Shown: positions 12,294-22,491 of the stretch, piece after piece
How positions within the stretch are numbered: position 1 is the stretch's first letter
Layout of the letters: each line of letters opens with the position of its first letter
NCBI GenBank assembly: GCA_947044405.1
Contig: CAMRHE010000021.1
Span: 5,254,501-5,318,500 of the forward strand
Origin: Leptodactylus fallax
Taxonomy: Eukaryota > Chordata > Amphibia > Anura > Leptodactylidae
Direction: 5' to 3'
Length of the DNA stretch: 64,000 nt
The notes under the pieces: generated by a model
The model's database searches: none
What the model saw: only the letters and a program-made list of their open reading frames with translations
What the model was told of the DNA's origin: nothing
Position numbers and translations under genes: made by a program

Positions 12294-13849
12294 CAGTCAT
12301 GGCCAAAAGTTTTGAGAATGACACAAATATTCTATTTTCACATGATCTGCTGCCCTCTGGTTTTTATGTGTGTTTGTCAGATGTTTTTATCACATACAGA
12401 AATATAATTGCATTCATATTATGAGTAACAGAAGCTTATATTGACAGTTAGAATGAGTTAATGCAGCAAGTCAATATTTGCAGTGTTGACCCTTCTTCTT
12501 CAGGACCTCTGCAATTCTCCCTGGCATGCTCTCAATCAACTTCTGGACCAAATCCTGACTGATAGCAGTCCATTCTTGCAGAATCAATGCTTTAATTTTG
12601 TCTGAATTTGTTGGTTTTTGTTTGTCCACCCGTCTCTTGATGATTGACCACAAGTTCTCAATGGGATTAAGATCTGGGGAGTTTCCAGGCCATGGACCCA
12701 AAATCTCTATGTTTTGTTCCCTGAGCCATTTAGTTATCACCTTGCTTTATGGCAAGGTGCTCCATCATGCTGGAAAAGGCATTGTTGAGCGCCAAACTGC
12801 TCTTGGACGGTTGGGAGAAGTTGCTCTTGGAGGACATTCTGGTACCATTCTTTATTCATGGCTGTGTTTTTAGGCAAGACTGTGAGAGAGCCGATTCCCT
12901 TGGCTGAGAAGCAACCCCACACATGAATGGTTTCAGGATGCTTTACAGTTGGCATGAGACAAGACTGGTGGTAGCGCTCACCTCTTCTTCTCCGAATAAG
13001 CTGTTTCCAGATGTTCCAAACAATCGAAAAGGGGATTCATCAAAGAAAATGACTTTACCCCAGTCCTCAGCAGTCCACTCCCTGTACCTTTTGCAGAATA
13101 TCAGTCTGTCCCTGATGTTTTTTCTGGAGAGAAGTGGCCTTTGCTGCCCTCCTTGAGACCAGGCCTGCCCAAGAGTCTCCGCCCACAGTGCGTGCAGATG
13201 CACTCACACCTGCCTGCTGCCATTCCTCAGCAAGCTCTGCACTGCTGGTAGCCCGATCCCGCAGCTGAAACACTTTAAGAGACGGTCCTGCCGCTTGCTG
13301 GTCTTTCTTGGGCGCCCTGGAGCCTTTTTGGCACCAATGGAACCTCTCTCCTTGAAGTTCTTGATGATGCGATAGATTGTTGACTGAGGTGCAATCTTTC
13401 TAGCTGCAATACTCTTCCCAGTTAGGCCATTTTTGTGCAGTGCAATGATGACTGCACGTGTTCTTTAGAGATAACCATGGTTAACAGAAGAGAAACAATG
13501 ATGGCAAGCACCAGCCTCCTTTAAAGTGTCCAGTGGTGTCATTCTTACTTAATCATGACAGATTGATCTCCAGCCCTGCCTCATCAACACCCACACCTGT
13601 GTTAATGGAGCAATCACTGAAACGATGTTAGGTGGTCCTTTTAAGGCAGGACTGCAATGATGTTGAAATGTGTTTTGGGGGATAAAGTTCATTTTCTAGG
13701 CAAATATTGACTTTGCAAGTAATTGCTGTTAAGCTGATCACTCTTTATAACATTCTGGAGTATATGCAAATTGCCATTAGAAAAACTGAAGCAGTAGACT
13801 TTGTAAAAATTAATATTTGTATCATTCTCAAAACTTTTGGCCATGACTG
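12294..13849 (-). mobile_element. Tc1-like DNA transposon E (DD35E type)
   Basis: A full-length but decayed element of about 1.56 kb. Both ends are CAGTCATGGCCAAAAG as inverted copies, flanked by TA at 12292-12293 and 13850-13851. The gene points left. Element F at 15994-17428 belongs to the same family and lies in the opposite orientation, so the two form a large inverted pair about 2.1 kb apart. E retains the 131-bp segment around the first catalytic aspartate that F has lost. Confidence 0.93.
12471..13478 (-). pseudogene. Tc1-like DD35E transposase, multiply frameshifted
   Basis: The gene starts at the ATG complement at 13476-13478 (MVISKE) and ends at the stop at 12471-12473 after QHCKY. 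Compared with copy F it has several single-base losses: just after codon 6, in the RLLKVFQL region near 13277, in the linker near 13160-13175, near the first catalytic site, and at the HKATVITK stretch near 12745. Family residues are still readable in separate frames: FFDESPF with the first Asp near 13020-13040, FQHDGAPCH with the second, and NPIENLW with the Glu codon at 12657-12659. The second Asp and the Glu are separated by 35 residues, counted after restoring frame across one lost base by comparison with F. The protein cannot be produced as is. Confidence 0.9.
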
Positions 13850-13851
13850 TA

Positions 13852-14534
13852 TATCTTACATAGACCTACAAAAATGAGGCCATATCCAACAAGCATAGAA
13901 ATAATGAATTATAATGAACACTATAACATAAATAATACGTTCAAAATAAGTCACCGTGTGGCAACATATGAGTAGAAGAGGAGCATACGTATTGCACAGT
14001 CATAGTTTACATAAGTTACAACATAATTCATTGTGCCAAAATGCCATAATGTATCATGTATCGTTGCCATGTTCTTCCTCTCTTCTGGATGGCGACAACC
14101 CAATGCTTGTTTCAGTGGTGCCTTTGCTGCGGGGTCTTATCATAACCTATGTGGAACAACATTGCAGGTAAACTTGTCGTTGTAAAGAAACCAATTGTCT
14201 GTCTTTTTGCAATGGAGCAGAGTCACCAAGGTGCAGTTTTCCATTACTCAATTTTGTTGTATTGAGCCATGACTTAACCTGCCATGAGGTTCAGGTGCAG
14301 TAGGATATAGTGTAGCAATGAAAAGAAGCAGAATGAAAATATCACTAAAACAAAATGTAATAGCAAAGTCTTTTTTTTTATAGAGGATTCCTTTCCTGAA
14401 ATTTGCTAATAAGTACTACCCTAGGCCTAGGGGATTAGGTGGTTTACAAGGGTGATTACTGCTAAACTGTGGCAGAATCCCACAGTTTTGTTAAAAGTGC
14501 TGCAAAACCTTGCTTTTGCCACAGTTTCACAGTA
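13852..14534. other. Unassigned noncoding DNA
   Basis: Nothing recognised between transposon E and the small hAT MITE; no domain-bearing open frame and no repeat ends. Confidence 0.4.
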
Positions 14535-14542
14535 ATCTAGGT

Positions 14543-14700
14543 CAGGGGTCAGCAACCTTCGGCACTCCAGCTGCTGTGAAACTGCAACTCCCAATATGCT
14601 CCATTCACTTCCATGGGAGTTCCAAGAACAGCAGAGCAAGTATGCATGCTGGGAGTTGTAGTTGTACAACAGCTGGAGTGCCGAAGGTTGCCTACCCCTG
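14543..14700. mobile_element. hAT-type foldback MITE, 8-bp target duplication
   Basis: A 158-bp palindromic element starting CAGGGGTCAGCAACCTTCGG and ending with the near-perfect inverse, CCGAAGGTTGCCTACCCCTG. It is flanked by identical 8-bp copies of ATCTAGGT (14535-14542 and 14701-14708). CAG ends plus an exact 8-bp duplication are the signature of hAT elements. The interior includes the CTGGGAGTTGTAGTT motif that I associate with abundant frog MITEs. No coding capacity. Confidence 0.92.
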
Positions 14701-14708
14701 ATCTAGGT

Positions 14709-15783
14709 AATAAATGCAAAACAGCAAAACTTTGTGTTTGTGTACAGATGTTGTACAGGCTCCATCGGATGTACAGAGCTCTCTTACCCTAGAAGCAATA
14801 CTAATTTTTGTTAATAATTGGTAGCAATGTCAAAAAAATTCAGATCAGATACTTAATTATCAAAAATGTATCACACATGAGGGAAAATAGTATAGAAAAA
14901 GTGAGACTTAAAAAAAAAATGATGTAGTACGAAGTAGTATTGCTACTTAGTGGATTTTAATGCACCAGATACTTTGTACTCCATGACTTATACGTCTGTC
15001 TGGATCTGTGTAAATACTACATACATTCAGAAATTACAATCACTTTCTAATATCCACAGTGCTAGTTTTGTGCAGAAGTTCAGCTTTTTGCTTACTAAAC
15101 TCTGCTTTACCCATATTTCTTGGTTCTGAGCAAATCTTCTTGACTCTGATTTCTCTACCAGTTTCTGTTTTTACTCTTTGATCCCTGCCTATTCTTTATC
15201 CTTCCTCTCTTTTCTCCACATCTATCTCTTGCTAAGGCGGTCCATTGTCAAGGCAAGTTCACTTCCATCGGGAGGTCAAAGGGTTCCCCACTTCACCTCC
15301 CCACCACCTCCTCCTCTGCCAACACATGCATATGCAGAGAGACGGAAAAGAAATTTGATTAATTGAAGTGGCCAGATTGCAGGCACAGCTTAATAGCCAT
15401 ACTGAATTTATCCTCTGAACTAGATCTTGGGTTGATGTGTCCTGAACACTAGCCAGCTGCTCCGTGACCCCAGCTCATGACTATGAACCAGCCCTGTGGT
15501 AACTAAACTGTTTGTCTATAGGGGTCTGATCTAGACAAATGAGCTTGTTCAATAATTACTAGAAGACGTCAATAAAATACAATACATTCAATACAACTGG
15601 CCTGATTTTTTTTTTCTTAAGCATAGCATCAAGAGAAAGGATTCTCTCAGGACAATACCAATGTGATGTCAGTATTACTGTATGATCCGGATATTATAAT
15701 GTGCCTCCATATATATTTCCACAGTCCAGGTAAGTATCTTTTATTTCCTGGAATGATTATTTTGAAACATTGTCATGTCATAT

Positions 15784-15816
<33 letters not shown>

Positions 15817-15969
15817 AATATATATTTATTTATTTATTTTGTCGTTAGGGCCATAACAATTGTTCTTCCTGCTGTATTCGTAACGTACTTGCCCTGCCCA
15901 TTTATTGTCCAGTTTATCAGTAGAGAGGTTTTGACGTAACAGCATGTCACCACCATAGTTTCCTTCAAA
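14709..15969. other. Unassigned noncoding DNA with a microsatellite
   Basis: No gene recognised. A pyrimidine-rich stretch lies near 15100-15310. A compound simple repeat (CA, then TA, then TATT-like) occupies about 15783-15840. Confidence 0.45.
15783..15840. repeat. Compound CA/TA microsatellite
   Basis: About ten CA units run into TA units and then TTTA-like units. It lies just upstream of the MITE that carries element F and has no apparent function. Confidence 0.85.
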
Positions 15970-15993
15970 TAAGGCCTCCTGAACACGACTGTA

Positions 15994-17428
15994 CAGTCAT
16001 GGCCAAAAGTTTTGAGAATGATACAAATATTAATTTTTACAAAGTCTACTGCTTCAGTTTTTCTAATGACAATTTGCATATACTCCAGAATGTTATAAAG
16101 AGTGATCAGCTTAACAGCAATTACTTGCAAAGTCAATATTTGCCTAGAAAATGAACTTTATCCCCCAAAACACATTTCAACATCATTGCAGCCCTGCCTT
16201 AAAAGGACCACCTAACATCGTTTCAGTAATTGCTCCATTAACACAGGTGTGGATGTTGATGAGGACAGGGCTGGAGATCAATCTGTCATGATTAAGTAAG
16301 AATGACACCACTGGACACTTTAAAAGGAGGCTGGTGCTTGCCATCATTGTTTCTCTTCTGTTAACCATGGTTATCTCTAAAGAAACACGTGCAGTCATCA
16401 TTGCACTGCACAAAAATGGCCTAACTGGGAAGAGTGTTGCAGCTAGAAAGACTGCACCTCAGTCAACAATCTATCGCATCATCAAGAACTTCAAGGAGAG
16501 AGGTTCCATTGGTGCCAAAAAGGCTCCAGGGCGCCCAAGAAAGACCAGCAAGCGGCAGGACCTTCTCTTAAAAGTGTTTCAGCTGCGGGATCGGGCTACC
16601 AGCAGTGCAGAGCTTGCTGAGGAATGGCAGCAGGCAGGTGTGAGTGCATCTGCACGCACTGTGAGGCGGAGACTCTTGGAGCAAGGCCTGGTCTCAAGGA
16701 GGGCAGCAAAGAAGCCACTTCTCTCCAGAAAAAACATCAGGGACAGCTACCACCTGTCTTGTCTCATGCCAACTGTAAAGCATCCTGAAACCATTCATGT
16801 GTGGGGTTGCTTCTCAGCCAAGGGAATCGGCTCTCTCGCAGTCTTGCCTAAAAACACAGCCATGAATAAAGAATGGTACCAGAATGTCCTCCAAGAGCAA
16901 CTTCTCCCAACCGTCCAAGAGCAGTTTGGCGCTCAACAATGCCTTTTCCAGCATGATGGAGCACCTTGCCATAAAGCAACGGTGATAACTAAATGGCTCA
17001 GGGAACAAAACATAGAGATTTTGGGTCCATGGCCTGGAAACTCCCCAGATCTTAATCCCATTGCGAACTTGTGGTCAATCATCAAGAGACGGGTGGACAA
17101 ACAAAAACCAACAAATTCAGACAAAATTAAAGCATTGATTCTGCAAGAATGGACTGCTATCAGTCAGGATTTGGTCCAGAAGTTGATTGAGAGCATGCCA
17201 GGGAGAATTGCAGAGGTCCTGAAGAAGAAGGGTCAACACTGCAAATATTGACTTGCTGCATTAACTCATTCTAACTGTCAATATAAGCTTCTGTTACTCA
17301 TAATATGAATGCAATTATATTTCTGTATGTGATAAAAACATCTGACAAACACACATAAAAACCAGAGGGCAGCAGATCATGTGAAAATAGAATATTTGTG
17401 TCGTTCTCAAAACTTTTGGCCATGACTG
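15994..17428 (+). mobile_element. Tc1-like DNA transposon F (internally deleted)
   Basis: A 1,435-bp copy of the same family as E, flanked by TA at 15992-15993 and 17429-17430 with CAGTCATGGCCAAAAG ends. The terminal repeats are complete. It lacks about 130 bp of the transposase gene relative to E but has otherwise kept one long open frame. It is inserted inside a MITE, so it is younger than that MITE. Confidence 0.93.
16367..17251 (+). pseudogene. Long open but catalytically dead Tc1 transposase
   Basis: An uninterrupted 294-residue frame from MVISKETR to GQHCKY. The N-terminal helix-turn-helix region is intact, with the linker motif GRPR near residue 64. Against copy E it has lost about 44 residues in frame, between KNIRD and YHLSC, which removes the first catalytic aspartate (FFDES in E). 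The second Asp is present in FQHDGAP (about residue 197). The catalytic Glu is replaced by Ala at residue 233, NPIANLW from codon GCG at 17063-17065, where E has GAG. With two of three catalytic residues gone it cannot be a working transposase, although the DNA-binding half could still fold and bind the ends. An in-frame internal deletion of a young copy is the simplest explanation. Confidence 0.9.
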
Positions 17429-17732
17429 TAGTAGTTTTTACTGTCCGCAAATACTGATCCGCAATCTGTAAAAAACATGTCAGTATGTCATCTGCAAACA
17501 CAGAGCTACAAAAATAATTGTATGAATCCCTACACTTGTCTGGGTTGCAAATGCAGACAAATATAGGACATGCTCCATAATTTGTGGTCTTTTGATACAG
17601 CACAGACACACAGTCGCAAGAAATGCAGTCGTGTGTCTGGACCCATAGAAAGGCTTGTGTCCGTACTTTGATCTGCAAATGTGGATCTGCAGTTGCAAAT
17701 CAAAAGTATGGTTGTGTTAAGGAGGCCTTAGT

Positions 17733-18118
17733 CATAGGACTAAATGGGTAATATTCTTCAGGAAGTCACAAGATTCTGTTGGTACCTGCGTAAGAGACTC
17801 CATAAAAACCTTCTAATGCAGATTCCTTACTTTTGATAGGGGCAGTAGCTGTATTCCCCTTTAAAATGACGGACAACTAGCTAAAAAAATATATTTCATT
17901 AGAGTCCATTTTGTTCACTTATGTTCTTCATGCAGAATGTCCATTTAAAACAAAAGCTACAACTCAGAACAGAGCCTTATGTCTGTTTGATACATGTTCT
18001 GAACTATGTTTTGTTACACATAAGGCACAAACCTTTTTTTTTTAATTCAGATTGTCTTTATTTTGCAAGTTGTTAAAGCTTAGGTAATTTGTTTAACCCG
18101 ATCATCTAATACCATATG
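17733..18118. other. Unassigned noncoding DNA
   Basis: No recognisable gene or repeat end; a T-run lies near 18032. Confidence 0.4.
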
Positions 18119-18122
18119 TTAA

Positions 18123-18429
18123 AGGAGTTGTCTGGCTGATAAAACGAATTTAGAAGGGGCTTAGAATGGTCTAAAAAAGAAAGAAAATCATAACTAACCA
18201 TTACCCCACCATTCCTGTTTAGATACATGTTTAGATATTTTCTGGGTCTCCAGTCAAACTCTGCTTTCTGGTCCCTCTCTGCACAACGGAAAGTGGCTAG
18301 TGATTGGTTATTTCCAGGGAACCTGGGAAGCATTGAAATAGATCCAGCAGAGGTGGTGGGTTGAGTATGATTTTTTTTACACCATTCTGTGTCTTTTTAA
18401 AAGTATATGTTATTGTCTGGGCAACCCCT
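18123..18429. mobile_element. TTAA-flanked foldback MITE
   Basis: The ends read AGGAGTTGTCTGGCTGA on the left and, from the other strand, AGGGGTTGCCCAGACAA on the right. TTAA lies immediately outside both ends (18119-18122 and 18430-18433). A TTAA target duplication is the hallmark of piggyBac-type elements, although the terminal bases here are not the usual CCC. The 28312-28771 element has related ends. No coding sequence. Confidence 0.65.
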
Positions 18430-18433
18430 TTAA

Positions 18434-20250
18434 TATATATACAATGTGAATGTACACAGCATGGTAGGCAAATAGATCTCCTTCAGTGAAGATACAGGAT
18501 CATCTTCTTTCCCCATTTAGTCTTTTTTATATGCATATATAGAAGCAGCTGTAGAAAGTACCTCAGTTGACAAGCATCTGAAGATTTCCAACAGACAATA
18601 TAATACTTCATTGCCTACGGGAACTTAAAAAGAGCATCCACGTTCCTTGCCCAGGCCAAATCTTTCCACCCAAGCAGAAGAAAGTCATTGCATTTACTTA
18701 CAGAGCTGCTTTTACAAGCCCTTAGCCCCTTTTCCTGCAGAGTGATGTCCAGTTTCATTCAGGTGGAAAGGCAGCCTTTCAGCTAGCTATGTATTCTCCT
18801 TGAGCATGAGTTTCTAAAGGGTTGGGGGAGACACTTCTGATAAAAGCAAGCATTTTGCTGTAAAAAGAAATGAACAGGGCAAAGGAAGGGCAGTGCTCCT
18901 ATTCCCCAGGCTGAGTCTTTGAAATGAAGGTCTAGCATAGCCTACATAACCCTCTGCCGTTGCCTGTCTCCATGTCTCTCTGCAACATGTCCTTGTGTAA
19001 GAAAGATCAAAGACGGCTTAACATGCGGCTTGTTTTATTTCCCCTTGTTTTTTACAACGTGTACAGGGTGCTTGGCAGATGCTAAAACAAACTGCCAAAA
19101 GGTCTCAACAACGATAGTGCCCCATGGTAAGGTCTTACACACCTACTGCTGCCCTAGTAAAGTTCTTTACACATGCTTTTTACTGATCCTGATTTAAAGG
19201 GAATTCCATGTTTTGAAAGCTAGGTCAGAAAAGCCATTGATTTTATGAGCACCATATTGTGTTTGGGCAACATTGTTCCATAGAAAGCAATGACTCTTCA
19301 CGTCTATTACTCTTGTTGCTAAAAAGTTTACTCAGTTCTAAAAAGCTTTCAGAAATTAAATTGGTCCCGTACAAGAATGGCTCATTCATGCTCCTTGCCG
19401 CCAGTGGACTGTAGGCCTTATGTTCACCATTATTTTCCATTACAGTCAATAGAAGATCTATAAATTACCAGGCTATTTCTCTCTCAATTAGGTTTCCTTA
19501 CTGTATCTTACTGCATCGTACTAGAATGGAGATGAGTAAAACCTCACAAAGAGCGCTGTCTACGGCTGGGTATGTTTGGTGTAGCTGACATCCCTAGACT
19601 GTTTAATAGGTCAAACTTTGACTTACAGGAAATCTAACTATAGAGGGAAATAGAGAGACAGTCTTCTTCCTTCTGGGGGAGAGCTAATTTGCATATTTTC
19701 TCCCAGGGAACACCGACTGTAAGACTTCCTACAGCAGCTGGAACTGTGCAAGGAAAACTAGTACGTTCCAGAATTTTCATGAAGAGTGACTGCACATCTG
19801 CTGCTGCTCTTCACTAGCAACTGTGAACAAAACAGCCTATTCTTAAAAACACTGATAAGCATTTTATAGCATGCCCTATTGACATATAGTTGGGAAACCC
19901 TTTTACTGGTACCCTCATTGTTTATGAGAGCATTAAGAAGAAGGGATCTTCTCGATCTTATGGTGGTTTAATTTCTTACAATGCCACATTGAAGTTTAGA
20001 ACTGACTTTTGGAGATGCTGCAAAGAGAATGCTTGGGCATGTAATGTACCTGAAATATATCTGAAAGAAACTGCAAAGATAAGGTTTCATAATCTAACAC
20101 GTGTATGTGAAATGCACAGAAACAGTACACACTGGATCATTGTGCCAGATTTCTGACACAAATGCATTGAATTTTTGGCTGACCTTGTGCAGGAATAGAA
20201 AAAAAAATGCCTTTGGCTAAGGCCCCATGTTGCGGAAAAGTAGCTTTTTT
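18434..20250. other. Unassigned noncoding DNA
   Basis: No coding domains. Small open frames such as 19890-20156 show no family resemblance. A degraded GGCTAAGGCCCCATG motif at about 20217-20235 marks the start of the repeat cluster to the right. Confidence 0.4.
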
Positions 20251-20556
20251 AGGATAGGTCATCAATTGAAGATCAGCAGGTTCCGACACCTAGAACCCAT
20301 CAATGAGCTGTTGGTTGTGTGAGCACTGCAGCATCTTCACTACTTAACAAGCACAGCAGCTGAGCTTGGTATCGCAGCTCAGCCCGGTTACTTGATTGGG
20401 ACTGAGCTGCGAACAGGCCATGTGACTGATTTATGTGATATCACATGGTGTGCGAATAGAAGGTGGTGCTCAGGGAGCACTGCTGCTGCTTCAAATAGGT
20501 GTTGAACCCTTGCTTATCTTCAATTAATGAGCTATGCTAAGGATAGGTCATCAATT
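20251..20556. repeat. Repeat bounded by AGGATAGGTCATCAATT
   Basis: The segment starts with AGGATAGGTCATCAATTGAA and ends with a direct copy of the same motif near 20540-20556. The interior has GGTTCCGACACC and a GTGATATCACAT palindrome. I recognise the GGATAGGTCATCAAT block as common in frog noncoding DNA. Whether it is a complete non-autonomous element or a fragment cannot be decided here. Confidence 0.5.
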
Positions 20557-20580
20557 CATAAGTCACAGAAAATCCCATTA

Positions 20581-20882
20581 GGCTAAGGGCTCACGTAGTG
20601 GCGCACAGCCAAAAAGCGCTGCGGAACCACATTGCAGTATTTCTGCAGCGCTTTTAACAGAAAGTCCGCAAAGTATTTCTCTGCGGACTTCCTGCTTTAA
20701 TTATACCTATAGGAAAACTGCCAGCGTTTCCGTAGTTAGAATTGACATGTTGCGATTTTCAAAAACACAACGGTTTTGGAAATCTCAGCATTTCCACTAC
20801 AGGTATTTTTCTGCAATGCATGTATGGAACTGTAAAATGTGGCCAAACCGCGGCACTTATTCCACATGTGACCCCAACCATA
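20581..20882. repeat. GGCTAAGG MITE family copy
   Basis: Starts GGCTAAGGGCTCACGTAG right after TTA and ends in CCACATGTGACCCCAACC. It shares with the 22144 and 54690 copies the blocks AAAGCGCTGCGG, GAAAGTCCGC, TATACCTATAGGAAAAC and TTGACATG. The 3-bp flank is clear only on the left. Confidence 0.65.
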
Positions 20883-22140
20883 AAGTGGACGGGGTAACTC
20901 TAGTAAATAGTTGCATTTCTCATAAAATAATTCTGGAGTATTTTTTAGAACTCTGCATTGCTCTGTTTTCCCTCTTAGAAATGTATTAATAAAGTGAGTA
21001 CCTTTGTCTTTGTCAAAGAGGTGTGTCCCTTTGCACTCAATCAACACTGATAATACTCAATTTATTCATACATTTCTAGAAGTTGAGTTCTAAATTGTTA
21101 TGTCATGTAAAATACAATTATTAGCTAAAACACAGGTGTCAAGAAAGCCAAGAGGTTATTTTTCTTCCAGGAATGGGCATGGATTGTATGGTTAGGACAA
21201 ACAACATAAATCAGTACAAAGTGTTAGATCCCCCTATTTTCATTGTCCTCAAAATCTTCTAATAATGAAAATGTGGCTAGTGGTGACAGTAAGGATATGG
21301 TATCAATGTATAGAGCAGGTTACTGTGTGCTTCTGTGTTTGTTGCCTTTGCTGCCAGCTATTAACTCTTTCAGAAATATGTCTCATTAACAAGGTTATGG
21401 AGAATCTTTGGATAAATGCTGTAATTAGACACAATGCACATTACAGCAGTCCCTGTTTGTTGGTAGTTGTAAGCTCTTTTCAATACAAACATGACCTAGT
21501 GAACACTAATATGTTTAACCCTTCATCTAAAGGAGCTACACCACATCATCATATGTTCCACTTAATAGTGTTGGCATTCCTTGTTACAGACACAAGGGTT
21601 TTCTACCCTCATTCAGAATACCACTTTGGCACATTTTACACAAGAGCCAAACAAAGCTCTTTTATAACATATCTATGTCAGTCTTTATAGGATCACACTA
21701 CTTATTGTCTCTTATAAACTGCTACTCCATGTTGAATTTACAACAGTACTGGTTATCTAATTGCTTTATTGCCTGAGTATCCGATCCTCACAGGGCACGT
21801 GAATGCATAGTAAATACAAGTCCTGATAGCGTTTATCTGTCGCACAGACCCTTAAGGGACTCTTCTTTTTTAACTATAACACTATAACTTTTTTATCTTA
21901 TTTAAAGGTCTATTTTAGTTTTAGTGTAGATTCATTTATATTACCTTTTATATTGTGTATATTGTCCCCTAGCAATCCTAGGTTAGGACTCAATGACTTT
22001 AACAAAACTGCATTCTGTTCATAAGCTAAAAAGGTTGCAAGTGACCTCCAGAACATCTTAAAGGCTCCTTCACACAATACTATTTTCTGGTGTTGTAAAC
22101 TGCATGTAAAATACATTTATTTTTTGTGTAAAATACTTTT
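20883..22140. other. Unassigned noncoding DNA
   Basis: A 141-codon open frame at 21265-21690 (plus) has no recognisable domain, no supporting codon pattern and sits in AT-rich sequence. I do not call it a gene. Nothing else was identified. Confidence 0.45.
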
Positions 22141-22143
22141 TTA

Positions 22144-22491
22144 GGCTAAGGCCCCACATAGCGAGCCATAGGCAAAAAGCGCTGTGGAAAAAAAACAGTG
22201 CATTGCGTTTTTTCCCTTAGCAATTTCACAGAAAGTCCGCAGAGTTTTTCTCTACGGACTTTCTGCTTCAAGTAAACCTATACGGAAAACGCCACCATTT
22301 CCATAGGTACTGTATATGTAATTGATATGCTGTGATTTACAAAAACGCAGCGATTTTTGATATCACAGCATGTTCACTGTGGTATTTGTCTTCAATGTGT
22401 GGATGGGATTAGCCTGAATCCCATCCACTTTGCAGGTACTGTAAAATTCCGCGGCAAAATTGTGCCATTTATGCTACATGGGGCCCCGTCC
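22144..22491. repeat. GGCTAAGGCCCC MITE family copy
   Basis: The left end is GGCTAAGGCCCCACATAGCG after TTA (22141-22143). The right end read from the other strand is GGACGGGGCCCCATGTAGC. The interior carries GAAAGTCCGCAGAG and its partner CTACGGACTTTCTGC as a small inverted repeat, plus CCCATCCAC. Flanks are TTA and TAA, so a 3-bp duplication is possible but not exact. Confidence 0.7.

Larger units (their letters stand above)
15970..17730. mobile_element. Older MITE interrupted by Tc1 element F
   Basis: The segments outside element F form a separate repeat. The left end is TAAGGCCTCCTGAACACGAC (15970-15989), and the right end is its inverted match, closing GGAGGCCTTA at 17730. Without F the element would be roughly 320 bp. 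F entered at a TA near its left end. Blocks within the right part (GGACCCATAG, TTGCAAATCAAAAGTA) also occur in diverged form at 6190-6450. The class is uncertain because the target duplication is not clear. Confidence 0.7.

Noticed and set aside
21265..21690. 141-codon open frame
   Set aside because: AT-rich, no recognisable domain, no splice or start context that favours it, and no similarity to any repeat protein here.
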